This document shows positions 11,147 to 25,200 of a stretch of 64,000 bases of DNA, in pieces. Source of the stretch: Daldinia sp. FL1419 (taxonomy: Eukaryota > Ascomycota > Sordariomycetes > Xylariales > Hypoxylaceae). The stretch is taken from positions 1-64,000 of the forward strand of contig MU623451.1 in assembly GCA_025201765.1 (NCBI GenBank). Reading direction: 5' to 3'. Under the pieces are notes generated by a model, which saw only the letters and a program-made list of their open reading frames with translations, was not told where the DNA came from and did no database searches. The stretch's first letter is position 1. The number at the start of each line of letters is the position of its first letter. The position numbers and the translations under genes are program-made.

Positions 11147-13362
11147 ATGGCCAAGATGATGTTCTTGTCACGAACTCCAAGGAGAAAATATGGGTTCACT
11201 CTCCAACACCTGAGGGTTTATGCTATACGGCCCTCGAGTACCTCGGCGCCATCTCATGATTCAGTGGTTCGGACAACGACTCCAACTGATATTCTTAGCT
11301 CACTAGTTAATGTATCGACAGTCCGAATTCAATACACATGACAGTTTCACTCGCTTGTCTAGGTTCTGGATACCAACAGGAGGGATAACTGCTACTGAAA
11401 ATGAAGGTGCAGTGCTTACGTCTTGATATAAGTCAAACTGCGGTAATCCTGACATATATCCAGACTCTCATAGCAAGTTGATCCGGGCTGGGTACCTTCG
11501 CCAAGTAGGTGACTATATTAAGAACTATCGTCCCTTTACTATCCGACCTAACAACCCATTTCCCAGTCTCATGCAGGGATATTTCACATGCTCCCACTGG
11601 GCCAAAGGGTACAGGAGAAGCTGGAAAGATTAATAGATAAATACATGTCGCAGCTTGGTAAGAATGATGAAGCCCCTTTTCCCAGTTCTATTTCCACCAT
11701 GCTTATCCGTAATAAGGTGCTTCCAAGGTGTCCTTGTCTTCCATTTCATCGCAAGCACTTTGGAAGCAGACGGATCGATTAGAAGGCTATGGCCCAGAGG
11801 TAATATGAAAATAATTCCAAAATTTAAATTTAAATTTAAATTCAAAGAGCTCATTCGATATTCTCCAGTTATTCCGGTTTGAGGATAGGAAAGAAGTTCC
11901 CTATCTACTTGCACCAACTCACGAAGAAGAGATAACAACACTTGTTTCGAAAACAATCAAGTCATACAAGAACCTCCCTTTAAGGCTTTACCAGATCGGC
12001 AAGTCGCCCAAATTCACTACTTAGGACTCAAGTCTCATTTTGCTAGGTCGTAAATACCGGGACGAAATCCGTCCAAGACATGGAATATTACGATCGAGGG
12101 AGTTTCTCATGAAGGATCTCTACACCTTCGACTATTCTACCCAGTCGGCACTTTTAACTTATAGTCAAGTGCGCACTGTATATTCCCGACTCTTCGACGA
12201 GTTGAAACTCCCATATCTAGTAGCGGAAGCTAGCTCTGGTGACATCGGCGGTGATCTTAGCCACGAGTATCACCTACCGACTTCAATTGGAGAGGACAAC
12301 GTTATTAGTTGCAATAAATGCGACTATGTTGCCAATGAAGAGCTCGCCACTACACGACTAGATCCCTCAGCGGATACTCCCCCAGCTGACCTCGGGGATG
12401 TGCAGGTTGCTGCCGTCTGGCGTGGCGTCTCTAAAGATAGATCAACTCTTGTCAACGTCTGGTATCCTGCTTCCTACTCGGAAGACGACATCAACACATA
12501 CGCCATCAAATCCGTCCTCCCAGATCTAGATTCGAGTCTCAATGATTCGACACCATTCTGGTCTTCTACGCCTGTCGAAACCAGAGAAAGCCTACGACTA
12601 CTGAATATTGTCGATTATAGGCTTGGTTCTCCTTTCGCCATCTCGCTTAAAAATAATCCAAGTCCTCAGACATTACTACCCGAAGGAGCTAGCCTCGACC
12701 TTGGAATTATCACTACTGACTACATAACCGCATCGTCAAGCGGGGACCTCGTGGATGTTATTCGTATTCGTAATGGCGACGACTGTCCTCGATGCGATTC
12801 TGGGAGACTCAGGGTCCTGAAGGCGATTGAGCTCGGACATACATTTCATCTCGGCACACGGTACTCGGAACCCTTGAAGGCCCACGTGCAAGTACCCGCG
12901 AACTTGCTAGAAGGCGATGCCACAACCGCCAAAGCTGGAAGCATGACGTCCGTGCCCATGCAGATGGGCTGCCACGGAATAGGCGTATCTCGCATCATCG
13001 GCGCCGTCGCGGATCATCTAGCCGACGACAAGGGGCTCAACTGGCCGCGCGTCATCGCACCATTCGAAGTAGTCGTTGTTCCAGGCAAAGGCTTAGAAAA
13101 AGACAGCGTCATTGTCGCCGAGTACCTAGCGAATTCTCAGGGCTCTCGACCTTTGGACTTGCTTCTCGACGATCGCCCGGAGTCTTTGCCGTGGAAGATG
13201 CGAGACGCCGACTTGATTGGATACCCGGTTGTCGTGATCCTTGGGAAGGGGTGGAGCACGGATAGACTGTGCGAAGTTCAGTGCAGGAGATTATCCAGCG
13301 TGTCGCATGTTCTTCTCGATGATCTCCCCATGTATATTAACCAACTCCTCACTCAGCTCTAG
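11147..13362 (+). CDS. AIM10: Mitochondrial prolyl-tRNA synthetase
   Basis: Class II synthetase charging tRNA-Pro in mitochondria. Seven exons by my reading: 11147-11263, 11322-11406, 11464-11504, 11567-11657, 11717-11799, 11869-11998 and 12047-13362, giving about 620 residues. The leader [16 protein letters not shown] is basic, as for mitochondrial import. Motif 1 is in [20 protein letters not shown]; motif 2 in [19 protein letters not shown]; motif 3 in [15 protein letters not shown]. Also seen are [26 protein letters not shown] and a CDYVANEE segment. The intron at 11999-12046 is 48 bp and starts GC (GCAAGT...GCTAG); no GT donor there keeps the frame. Exon 1 to exon 2 joining is the weakest part: the donor GTGGTT is poor, and acceptors at 11306 or 11321 both keep the frame. 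Intron 5 contains repeats of AAATTT. Confidence 0.9.
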
Positions 13363-13832
13363 ACTATAACTAGAGAAAATTCAAGTATTGAACATACAGA
13401 CGTGCTCTTGGTCTCTTAGTGCCTAACCACTTACGAATCCGCAAAGGTATCCGTGGACTCATGCGGCACAGGATCGTTAAAAAGACTTATATAATCGTCA
13501 CATAAGGCCTACAAGGGGTTTCGAGAAGGATTATAGTATTTCGGGACCGAGAGAGCAGATGGATTCATCGTGTGTTAGGGCGGAGCGGCACAGAGAGCTA
13601 TTGATTGATTACGAAAATCGGAAGCGCGAAGTCGCGGGAATCCCCACACCCGGCCGTCCGGCTCCTCACGCTCCCGTCGGTTCTGACTTGAGAATGATCT
13701 TACCAACATGATTTGTGGTTACTTATATCTATAACATAGATAGATGGCTGTATTTATTATCCCAAACCTACGTAGATGTACCTAATTAAAATTCTTTGAA
13801 TACAAGCTAGAGGTTTTGCTTATTAGGTCACC
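13363..13832. other. Intergenic, no gene seen
   Basis: About 470 bases between two genes on the plus strand. It holds the ProRS 3' end and the promoter of the Ayg1-like hydrolase. Nothing specific is seen. Confidence 0.55.
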
Positions 13833-15394
13833 ATGGCTGCTCCAGGGAACAAGTTCTTCATCCAAGAGAAACTCAAGGACACCGCACCTCACCACGAGAG
13901 CTTCAAGGCACTATGGGAGACGAAATGGAAACAGCCGGTACGCCACCTAGTTCATATCACATCGAGCAAGTATACGGCACTAACAAATCCTACCAGTGCG
14001 AGATGGGCGTATACCCATTCATGTTCGGAACAACCCAAGACTTCCAGCCCGTCGTCGACGCCATCGTCGCAAAAGGTCTAAAACGCCCTTATAACTGGGA
14101 CGAATACGCCGAGTGCTTCTTCCCTAAGGCCGAAGAACTCGTAGCTCACGCAGACGCTGCAAACGAGGCGGGAGAATGGCCCAAGGCCTCGGAGTTGTAC
14201 TTGTGCGTGGGAATCTGTACCAGAGTATTGTAAAGACATGCCATGATTGTGTAAACTGACAAAACGGCGCTAGGCGGGGCTCGGCCCTCTACCGCATCGC
14301 GCGGTTCCCGGCGCCACGGTCCGAGAAGCAGCAGTACGCTTGGGCGAAGGGCAAGGAGGCGGCTCTGAAGGGGTTGGAGTTGTCGCGTTTTCCCATGGTG
14401 GAGGTTGAAATCCCACATACGCACGCAGCAAACGGCGACGGGCCGGTTCTCTACGCGTACTACCATCGACCAACCGGATTACTCAAGTCACCCACTGTTC
14501 CCTTGGTTATCATATTCACGGGTCTCGATGGGTATAGGACCGAGTTGGCGGTGTGGAAGAACGGCTGGGCGCAAGCGGGTTGTGCTACGCTTGTCGTTGA
14601 GATCCCGGGTACGGGCGATAACCCCGGCGCGCCGTCTGATCCTTCGAGCCCCGATCGAGTCTGGAGTAGCCTGTTTGATTGGATCGCGCAGCAGGACGAT
14701 ATTGACCAAAGCCGGGTTGTCAACTGGGGCTTTAGTACCGGGGGATACTACTCGATACGCGTGGCGCATACTCATGCCGATAAGCTGAAGGGAGTAGTCG
14801 CTCTTGGAGGTGGTGCTCACCATATGTTTGATCCGGAGTGGCTGGATGCGGTCGATGATTTGGAGTATCCTTTCGAGTAGGTCCTCGGAAATGCCGTTCC
14901 TTTGTCATAGCCGTTGAGTTCAAGTAAACAGAAGAGAACGCGACTCTGACTAACAATGTGTGTAGCCTCGCCCGTACACTGAGCCATAAATTCGGATACC
15001 AAGACTTCGAACAGTTCAAAAAGGAAGGGAGAGACAAGTTTTCTCTACTAACTACCGGCATACTGGACAAACCATGCACACGCCTGCTTCTAGTGAACGG
15101 AACCGAAGACGAGATCTTCCCAATCGACGATTATTACCTGTGTCTACAACACGGCGGCCCGAAAGAAGCCCGGTAGGTTACGCAGCATCCTGCATCCCTT
15201 TCTACCAACCGACTTTCAGCTTTCAGCTTTCAAGAAATTATCTAATTTCCGCTTCCAGGTTTGTCCCGGGAACCAAACACATGGGCGAGCCGCAGTCCTT
15301 CTCTATTATTCTGAAATGGATTTTTAAGCTGCTTGATATCGAAGAGGATGTAGGGAAATTCCTGTCTACTATTCCGTTCAAACCAAAATTCTAG
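13833..15394 (+). CDS. Ayg1-like alpha/beta hydrolase (polyketide-shortening family)
   Basis: Relative of Ayg1/FrsA-like hydrolases. In Aspergillus fumigatus Ayg1 shortens a heptaketide naphthopyrone in DHN-melanin synthesis; whether this copy does so is inference. Five exons (13833-13937, 13997-14202, 14274-14876, 14966-15172, 15259-15394) give 418 residues, near the family length. The N-terminal cap region has LWETKWKQPCEMGVYPFMFG and RPYNWDEYAECFFP. The hydrolase core carries FTGLDGYRTELAVW, the nucleophile in WGFSTGGYY (Ser258), the acid in VNGTEDEIFPIDD (Asp353) and the base in GTKHMGEPQSFS (His381), so the catalytic triad is complete. No polyketide synthase or other melanin gene lies in the window. 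All four introns keep frame and rebuild family-typical sequence, including ELYL|RGSALYRIARFP. Confidence 0.9.
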
Positions 15395-16208
15395 CCTAGA
15401 TAAATACGAGCTGGAAATTGAAGCGTATTTGATCGCTAGCGAGCGTGGACTGCGGGATAGATCCAATATAGAAGCAGAACGAACATTTGCAATTCTATTA
15501 TGGCGCTCTTTGTGCTCTTGGTAAATTCTGGACGGAAATCAATGCCAACCAGGGAAGATGATATGATATAATGAAATCGAGGATAACTATAGGGCCGTAT
15601 GATTTGACCGTGTTAAAATGTCGGTATATAGTTCATCTAATTTCATCTAATTTCATATTAGTTTATTTACCAAGTATCCGTTTGCGGGGTTTTCTTTTTC
15701 TTTTCGGTTTCTTTTTGGTTTCTCGGTATAGCTGATGCATACTTCAAAATGTCCAATAGAGCTGGTCAGCCCGGGATTATTAGTAGGCATCTACCTACCT
15801 ACCTAGCTAGATTTTGTAGCTGTGGCCGCAGTTGATTGCCCAGGGAGGGAGGGAGCCGTGCATATCTAGCGTGCTCTTCTTATATTTCGACATCCCCTGT
15901 ACGAATACGACCTTCCTGAAAGGTTCGTTGCACCAGCGCGGATAATCATTCATGGGAATGCAAGGAGTAATATACGATTTTCCTAGCGCAACGATTCCAA
16001 CTTTCATCGTCCATCAGCTTGAAGTATAGAATAGACTATTGCTTCCACCGTCGGTGAAGAATTCTAACCGTAAGACCTGTAGGAATTTGGAATTTATGGG
16101 ATACCTAAAATGATCATTTAAGAGACGTACTTATAGCATACCTACGATATTCTTTATCCGCCCATCCTAGATCGCTCGGTGCTTGGGGCTAACGGCACGA
16201 TTACCCTC
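15395..16208. other. Intergenic, no gene seen
   Basis: About 810 bases. It contains three near-copies of TTTCATCTAA around 15637-15665, a pyrimidine-rich tract near 15690-15725 and an ACCTACCTACCTAG run near 15790. No supportable gene. Confidence 0.55.
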
Positions 16209-18116
16209 ATGGCGGCAATTATAGGAATCGTATTAGGCTTGCTGGCAGCGGTATATGGCAGTACAGCAGTACGGCCCACGAGCGGTCATCCCGTAGTAAC
16301 GGTGAAGAATGGCAGTTACGAGGGACTCTATCTTCCTAGCTTTGAACAGGATATTTTTCTTGGCATACCGTACGCCCAAGATACTGGTGGACAGAATCGG
16401 TTTCGCATTCCACAGTCTTTGAATGAGACATGGACCGGAACACGAGCGGCTAAGGCTTACGGCAATGGTTGCCCTGACTACTACTTATCGGCCGAGGAAC
16501 TGCATGGTATGAGTGAGGATTGCCTCAGTATTAATATTGTGCGGCCGGCTGGGCTCAGTGGCGGCTATGGTGCCGACACCTCGCTACTGCCGGTGATGCT
16601 ATGGATCCACGGAGGCGCCTACCAATACGGCGGTAGTGGACAGTCCGTGTACAACCTCACGTACCTTGTTCAAAAGTCGGTGGAAATCGGCTTGCCCGTC
16701 ATCGGGGCTAGTATTAATTATAGAAAAGGCGGCTGGGGAAACATGTACTCTGTTGAAATCCAAGTGAGATACATCCACCAATTGCCTGCAAATCCGCGAA
16801 GGGCTAACGAAGGATCCAGGGATCCGGAAATACCAACTTAGCACTGCGGGATATGCGTAAAGCACTGGCTTGGGTACAAGAGAATATTGGGTCCTTCGGA
16901 GGAGATGCTTCATCAGTCACAATATGGGGCCAATCTGCTGGATCCTTCGCCGTGGTATGTTCGAGATGGGTATTATGGGGAAAGGATTATTGCGAGAAAT
17001 AAAGAATCTAACAGTGTGGAATTGAACAGGGTCAGCTTCTGATGAGCCATGGAGGACGAACAGACGGTCTATTCCACCGTTCTATCCAAGAGAGCGGGAG
17101 CGCGACGACCGCATGGTGTAACGGTTCAGACTGGTACCAACCTATCTATGATAAGATCGTCGACCAGGTCAACTGTAGCTTGGTTCCGGATACACTTGAG
17201 TGCCTTCGTACTGTTGACTACGAGACCCTCTATCCGTTCCTAAACTCGTCAGCTGTTCCCGGTCCGGGCTTCTACCCTACTGTTGGTGAGTAGAACAGAA
17301 AAGTCGCGTGTAATTGGCGGTAGCAACTAATCTCGATCACTGATAGACGGTGATGTACTCCCCAATTACCCATCGGAACTCTTGCGTGCTGGTCGGTTCG
17401 CACACATACCACATATTTACGGGACCGTCTCGGATGAGGGAACCGATAATGCCCCTTTAGGAATCAATACGGATGAAGACTTACGAAACTTTCTGCTCTA
17501 TGGCACAGGCTTTAGGTTTCCAGAAAAGACAATTGACCACATCTTGGAGCTGTATCCAGACGATCCAACACAGGGAATACCACTGAACACCGGATCAGAA
17601 CGATTTGCGGACAATGGATGGCAGTATAAGCGGGTTGCAGCCATTGTAGGTGACGTCTTCTACCACGGGCCACGACGATACGACGCACAGAACTACGCCC
17701 CATTCTCGCCGACGTACGTCTATAGATTCAACACTCGACCCTGGCAGAGCATGCTTGCTAATACCACAGCGGCTGGCAACCCCTTTAATGGGACTGGAGG
17801 GCTCGCACCCGCTTCCAAAGGCGTGGAGCACTTTAGTGAAGTACCCTTCGTCTTCGCCAACCCAACGATGCTGGGCCCCTGGCCAGAATATCACGAACTG
17901 AGCAATCAAGTAAGCAATCGGTGGATACGATTTGCGCACACGGGTAATCCGAATGGCCCGGACTCGCTACGCTGGCCGCGATACGACGAGGGCAAAGACG
18001 GCCTTAATCTGGTTTTGCAGACGGAGACGCAGGGCGGAACGTATGTAGAAGAGGATACGTACCGGTTGGCTGGACGTGAGTATCTTACGCAGTGGGCGAG
18101 AAGGAGACACGTATGA
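16209..18116 (+). CDS. Secreted type-B carboxylesterase / lipase
   Basis: Carboxylesterase-lipase family (alpha/beta hydrolase), expected to cleave ester bonds outside the cell. Four exons (16209-16763, 16820-16954, 17030-17285, 17347-18116) give 571 residues. A signal peptide is visible ([20 protein letters not shown]). Family blocks in order are [33 protein letters not shown] (oxyanion-hole HGG), INYRKGGWG, the nucleophile elbow GQSAG (Ser224), the acid in [10 protein letters not shown] (Glu346) and the base in [12 protein letters not shown] (His477). Several NxS/T sites fit a glycosylated secreted protein. The frame is open further upstream only through a GTG, so the ATG at 16209, just before the signal peptide, is taken as start. 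It follows the Ayg1-like hydrolase on the same strand but with an 814-bp gap, so no link is implied. Confidence 0.93.
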
Positions 18117-19291
18117 GTGTATACACATGGTGATCCTATTTCGAGGAGTGTTTTAATCCAAGACTTCTATTGTGGCAGTCTTCTCGTCCGATCCTAATGA
18201 TAGGCACAGAGCGGCTACTATCTGGAACTGCAGCCTTCATTCATAATAAGATGAAGTCTGGTCCGCGTTGGCTATCCAAATTGTGTATTGGCAATTACCA
18301 GCCCATTTTCGGTTCCGGATGCCGTCAAACAGGCAGGTTGCCACGCCCATGCCCTGGAGGGTCGGGATTTCTGAGGCCCATTCGCCAATCAGTTGAGCTG
18401 TCTTGTAGTGCAATATGTAGTTTACCAATACGATACAATTGTATCTCGGAACCGTAGGGTGAGCGGCATGTTTCTTGCTTATTGAAAATTGACCTGTAAC
18501 CTAGCCGACATGAAATCCATCATCGCCAATGTTTCGTTTAAGTAGGCCGTAGGCAGCATAGGCGGTCAATGATCGAGAACCTAGGTATTAACCATGGTTA
18601 AATCCCACCGTAAGACAATGGATGACTGAGATTGGAGTAAGATTGAGAAAAAAAAAAAAAAGGGGGTGTGTTGCCTTGGAGAAAATGTAAAGTTTAGCAT
18701 TGGTCACAAGACTTCGCGACAGGTTCAAGTCCTTAATCGTTGTAGACTTGTACCTAGTTAAGTCGTTTTGCAGACCCACAAATTTGGACCCCTAAGGATC
18801 CTCTGACCCCTGTTATTTTTAGGCTTCAGTCGCGCTAGAATTTCCTTGGCGCCTCTCTATGGCGCGCTTTTTATCTATTGCCAATTCTACCAGTCCTACC
18901 AGTTTACCAGTTTAACGTCATCTCATTCATCTTTACCTAAAACGGTAACAATACGAGAACATGTACGACACTCAATGGTACTTGACCATAAAAAATGGCG
19001 AAGTCTGCCTAATCCTGATGTTGAATCGTTTTAACTATATCGAGATCCATAACTGTTTCCATAGAGATTGTACATGACTACTAAGGTAGGTAATTAATAT
19101 AAAAGCATCTATATGTTCCCATCCCATCTCGATCGAAATGCCGTCTCGTCTTCATCGGTCCAGACAATTTTGATATACTTTACTTCCTGGTTCTCTATCT
19201 GGTTTCTTCTATTCCCCTTTTTTGTTTACGTCTTTGGTCTCTCAAAACTATCTTGAGCACTTGGATTTTGAGCTGAGCTCAATCGAATGCA
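18117..19291. other. Intergenic, no gene seen
   Basis: About 1.2 kb. Contains a 14-base A run at about 18648 and a near-perfect palindrome around ATTAACCATGGTTAAAT (near 18588). The last 100 bases are pyrimidine-rich and are the likely leader of the ankyrin gene. Confidence 0.55.
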
Positions 19292-22200
19292 ATGGCAGCT
19301 ATTGACCTCCCCAAGCTACCCGTCGCTCACGATGGGCTAGTAAACTACATTGCTAACCATCCCGAGACTCCTCTCAAGGAGATCATGGACCCCTACCGCA
19401 AATTCGAGGCCAAGTTACGTGAAGTATACGCCCAGGAGCGCACCAATCCCATCTTGGATGACCCCTATCTCAATGTTGTACCCCTTTTCACTAAAGACAC
19501 CCCAAATGTCAAGACACGTGCTCGTAATCTCGAGGCAGAGTCGCCCAAAGAGAAAGAGAAGTACATCATGACTCTCCCAGATGACAAGCGACGCCCGAAT
19601 GGCTCTCCCGCCGTCGTTTCTTCTCTGAAGGAGTTTCGTCACAACTTCGGCATCTTTTCAGAGTCGTCACTCGCCGAGATGGACTGGAGCAACGTCGTTG
19701 CCGCCGGTTCATCGGTGGTGAACTGTCTTTTACCAGTTCCCGATCGGTATAACCGCTCCAAAAGAGCCCTTCGCGAGTATTACCACCAGAAGTTTTGTCC
19801 GGCTTCTGATGTCGACTTGTTCTTGTATGGACTCAACGAGCAGGAGGCTATTGATAAAATTAAGGACATAGAAACTCGTGTCCGAGACGCAATCCTCTCC
19901 GAAGTAACGGTCGTTCGAACTAAGAACGCTATCACAATATGTAAGTTGTTCGTCTCCGTATGGCTAACAACAATGATCTAACTCCGATATTAGGCAGTCA
20001 ATATCCCACCCGTCACATTCAGGTATGATTCGGTCCAGTTCACATTTAATGTTGGCTGCTAACGCTTCTTAGATTGTTCTTCGAGTTTATAAGTCTGTCT
20101 CGGAGATTCTCACTGGGTTTGACATCGACTGCTCTGGTGCGGCTTATGATGGAGAACAAGTCTATTGCACTCCGCGAGCTCTAGCATCATACATCACTCA
20201 GATAAATCCTATTGATCTCAGCCGAAGGAGCCCCTCTTATGAGAATCGTCTTTCCAAGTACAGTCACAGGAATTTTGAGGTTTACTGGTCAGAACTAGAT
20301 CGATCCCGGGTCGACCCGACCATCTTCGAGCGAAGCTTCCAGCGGGTACTCGGTCTCGCCCGGCTTCTAGTTCTTGAGCGACTGCCTACCACGAATGCTA
20401 GAGATGAGTATATGAAGAAACGCAGACAAGAAAGGGGTCGGCCAGAACTGCCTTTCCGTTACCGGCACCGCCTCCGGGGAAACATCAAAGACATCCACGA
20501 GGATGAGGTGGCGGATTGGGTTGATGAGGATGAAGTTGCTAACTACCACACTTTTACCATCCCCTACGGCGAGAAGTTTCACGCCAAGAAGATTGAAAAG
20601 CTCTGCTATACTAAAGACTTGCGTAAGTTTTCTCAGATTTGTATCTCGGTCGTGATATTTGGTATGTCTAATGTTATCCTAGTGCTAAACGCCGAGTGGA
20701 ATCAACCTAAAGAAAGGGAAGTCTATCTCCATAGACATCCTGCTTTCTTCGGCAGGGTCCAAGATGTGAGTAGAAAGGAATATAAATATGCGCGCCCCGA
20801 CATATTCTAACAAGTTCAAGGTGATCGGCGACTGTTGTGGTACCTGCCCAAAGCCCGAAACTCCCGAAGAGATCGAGGTAGCGGAAAAGGAGGGTGAGAT
20901 TTACGTGTCAGGCAAGGTGACATTCCGCATTGACGACCCAGGCAGACAGGTAAGCGAGGATGGCCACAAAGCATCAAGCCAAAACACAGCGCTAACATAT
21001 ATATAGCAAATCGGCTCATTTAATCCGCTCACCGAGGATGACTGGACTGAGATGGCATATGTTGGCAACACTGCTCGACTTTGCCAGGCCATTATCGACG
21101 GCGACGTCGATCATGTGGAGGACTGGCTCTCGCAAGAAGGCGCCGATCCCAACAAGAGGGATTACACCGGCCGAACGCCACTACATCTCGCCGTTATCAG
21201 CTCAACCCCTGAGGTTGTAAAGTGCCTGGTCGATCGCGGAGCGCGTCTAATCGCTCGCTTAGCAGACGGCCGAACAGCACTTCATTTGGCCGCAGCACGA
21301 GGCAATGTCAAAATGGTAAGGATTCTACTTGAGAAGAGTAATGCCAACGAGGAAGAAGAAGAGAATAAGCTCGACCGGCTTCGCAAGGCTCGTGGCACAA
21401 AGAAAGAGGCCCAGTCCGACGAAACCGAAAAGGAATCTAGCCACGAGTCTGATGATGAAGGTTCTGATGGAGAGCTAGTAAGTGATGAAGAATCCAAAGA
21501 TGGTGACGACGTGCAGTCCATGACCACCGGATCGTTTGTCAAGGTCGGCAAAGACAAGAAGGCCAACGAAGAGGAACCTGCGGTCTTAGAGGAGGATCAG
21601 AGCGAGCCTGATTTCTACAAGATTGACGCTGTCGCCTGGGACTCCAAATGTAGTCCTCTACATCTCGCTATCCTCGGGGGTCATTGCGAGGTTGTCAGAA
21701 TCCTGTGTCAAGACTTCGGTGCCGATGTACTCTTGCCCGTTAAATTCGGTGATGGGTCGTACTCAAACCCCAACGTCGCTATCTTGACATTGACCTTGGC
21801 TCTGGCTCTTCCGACCGATAAGGCGCTACCTATGGTGGAAACCCTGTTGAGCTTAGGTGCTACATCCTCTCAAGCCGAAACAAACGGCGTGACGGCGTTC
21901 CAACGATTCGTCCGGAGCGGCAGGCTAGAACTCATCCAAAGTCTAATGGAAAAGGACAAGATCGGCCTTCAAAATGCCATCAACCACGCGGCCGCTCACG
22001 GCAATCGCTATAACGGCAGTACAACAAACCCTCTGGTCACAGCTCTCGACGGAGCCAACCGAGAGATTGCACCCAAGTTACTCGAAGCAGGTGCAAAGGT
22101 TGATATCGACTATGAAACCTGGTTGAAGAGTGCTAAGATTTCGTATGGAGATCAATTGGGCGTGAGTGCCAATCTCTTTTTTCTTTTTTTTCTTTTTTTT

Positions 22201-25200
22201 GTGTCTTATACACAGAGATTTTTGTTTACTAAAAATTTATTAGGATTATGAGAGAAACCTTCGCACATTCAACGAACATACCGAGCAACCCCTAATCATA
22301 GCCATCAGGTCCCGAAACCCTGCCAACGCCATCGAACTACTGGAAAGGGGGGCCGATCCAAACACTATTACCAGACTAGGCTATTACATTACTAAGGGGC
22401 AGGGTAATAGGTATAACAAGGGTCAAACCGCGTTGGATCTCGCTCGTGATATACTTGAAGAAGCTCGCAAATATAGGGAAGAATTGGTTGAGATAAGCAA
22501 ACCACCCGAGTCTAGCGAGGAAGAAGGTTTCCATAACGCAGATACAAATTCATACCAGAAGCGACCGACTGCACCGTTCGGAACCGAGGAATTCCTGGAG
22601 AAATTTGAGAAAGGGACTTACCAGCACTGGGTTGTATCCATGGATATCGAAGAAAGAATGCAAGTTTATAAGAGAGATCTGAAGTACTTCGAGGAGCAAA
22701 AAGAGAAGAACGCCGGCCGACAAGACTCGACGGACAAGCTTGAAATTCTTGAAGATGTCATCTCGCAGCTTGAAAGCTTGGTGAAGGTCCTCGAAGCAAA
22801 GGGTGCGAAAACATTCAAAGAGCAGTACCCCGACGCTCCGGAGCCCCTGAAATACGCGGGATATATCTCTCCTATTCAGGAACCATCGGCATACACCTTT
22901 AACCTTACGTTTTACAATGCTCCGGACGTTACGGAAGCACGGAAGGCTGCGTATATCAAATTGTAAGCATGTCTCCTACATGGATCTTTTTTCTTTCTTT
23001 TTCGTATTACTAACATGCCAAAAGGTTCGAAGCAGCTTGGGAAGGCGACCTCTCCACGATCAAGGCGCTTACGCTAGCTTCATGGGACGATGAGAAGCAA
23101 GAACCGCCCCTCAAAATAGCAGTATCAGACACGAAGTCCAATAATCCGTTTTCGATCGCGTTCCTACGCGGGCACTACGAAGTGGCGAAAGCCATCCTGG
23201 AGATCACTCAAGCCCAATGGGCACCAAGCGCGGAGAAAACGACACGGTTCACTATGAACAAAGACGAGAATGAGGACTTGGCCGAGTCTGATGACGATGA
23301 CGAACCCCAGATATACGAAAAGATTATCGATGACAAATTTACTATTGAGAATGTCGGTCAGGTCTCCATGCAAGTCAAGAGCCAGACCTTCGCGACCGCG
23401 CTCCTCAACTGGGCGACACCGACGAGGATGCTCCGCGATGGTAAGCTCACGGGGAGCACTTCTTTGCAGACTCCCCTCTACGCCGCTATAACCCAGAACG
23501 ACGGGAGAGCTTTCAATTATTTAATCGACTTGAATATTCACTTCACTAGCAAGGAGCCCACTGAAGACGAGTCGAGCCGATTCTACAAGTTCCCGCAGGA
23601 CTTATTCGATCACGCTTTGAGCCTCGGCCGAACAGAGATGCTTGCGATCGCCATCAAGCGAACCGGCGCGGGGATCCCGATCGAAGACTTGGTAAAGAAG
23701 ACGGGCTCGGAACTCAAAGTCAAACCTCGCTACTACCAGGGCTTGAGCGTCTACGGAAAGAAGAGAGCAGATTGGGCCACAGCCGGCCGCAACCTCGTAG
23801 TAAAGTCTACTGGAAGCAAGGTGCCGCCGTTGCTCACCGCTGCTCAGAGGAGCTCCTTGGAATCTACCGAATGGTTCGTTAGCGATGCCCCCATGCGACT
23901 CTACCTAGAATTTGGCAAGTCCAAGATTGCTAGGGAGGACCCTCGCTTCAAGCACCTGAACGAGGCTCCTGGAGGATTTGATAGAGCTATCGCGAAATGG
24001 CTCGGGGCTCAAAGTAAGTCTATCTACCTTGGTCGCATTATGCAATTCCTCTCGCTAACAGTCAATAGACGATCTCGTCATCCACTGCGCCGTAATGGGT
24101 AAGTATACAGAGGAGACGAATAACCTCATCAAATACCTTATTAAGGTATGTCCAGCATCTTTTGAGGCCAAGTCCGAAGAAGGCTGGACCCCTCTGTACA
24201 TAGCGTGTCTCTTCGGTAAGGTCGATTTTGCAAAGACGCTCATCGAAGCCGGAGCCGACCAGTCGGTGAAGGACAAGGAACTAAACAACATTATCCACGC
24301 CTCTCTGACGAACATTCCGATGTCGGGTGGTAAATCTTTACTCGATCGTCTCCGGGCCCTGTTGAACCTTTTCGATCCGGATCTCAGGGCCCACATGTTC
24401 TTGCGGCGAAACAACCTCGCCCGCGGCGCCGACACTCCCCTTCACTTCTGGCTTAAGACCGCCAACCGCCTCACATACTACCGAACTAACCGCGGCTGGC
24501 CCAACCACCAGCTCCTCAACGACGAAGATCCCCAGAATGTCAACGTTCTACGCCTACTCTTGGAGTTTTCCAAGGGCGCAGAACTAGACATCCTAAATGG
24601 CGCCGGTGACACAATCCTCCACACCGCAGTGCTCCGCCATCTAGCCAAACAATCCCAGGTTCTCCTCGAGCAGAACCCCAACCTGGTGTACCGCGAAAAC
24701 GCGGTCGGCCGCACTCCCAGCGAGATCGCGTACGACATCTTCATCAACTCCAAGGTGGAATCCCAGGAATCCGTCGAGGTAGAGAGAGACTCGGCCAACA
24801 TCGTAACCAAACTCAAGCGGAACAAGAACATGGCAAACTACGCCATATCCCGACGCCACCGGAACCAAGGCTCCTCCATCGGACGCAGCCGGAAAGAAAC
24901 CACCTGGCGGGTCCTCGAAGCGTACCTCGCCACGGTGCCCGGCAAACGCCGCCTCGTGAGCCTCAACGAGGCGAACGACGTGGCGAAGCGCATCGGCGAG
25001 AGCTACTCCTGGCAGCGGTATTACCAGAAGACGACGTCGACGGATGCGGATGCGGAGGAGGACGACGAGGAGAAGAAGAAATACCAGGAACAGCAGGAGC
25101 CAAAGGAGCAGAAGGTCGTGGGGTTTATTGCGTCGTGGTATGACGCGAGGCAGAAGGCTTGGTGCGAGAAGGGCTCGGATGAGCCAGTTGCTACGCAGGC

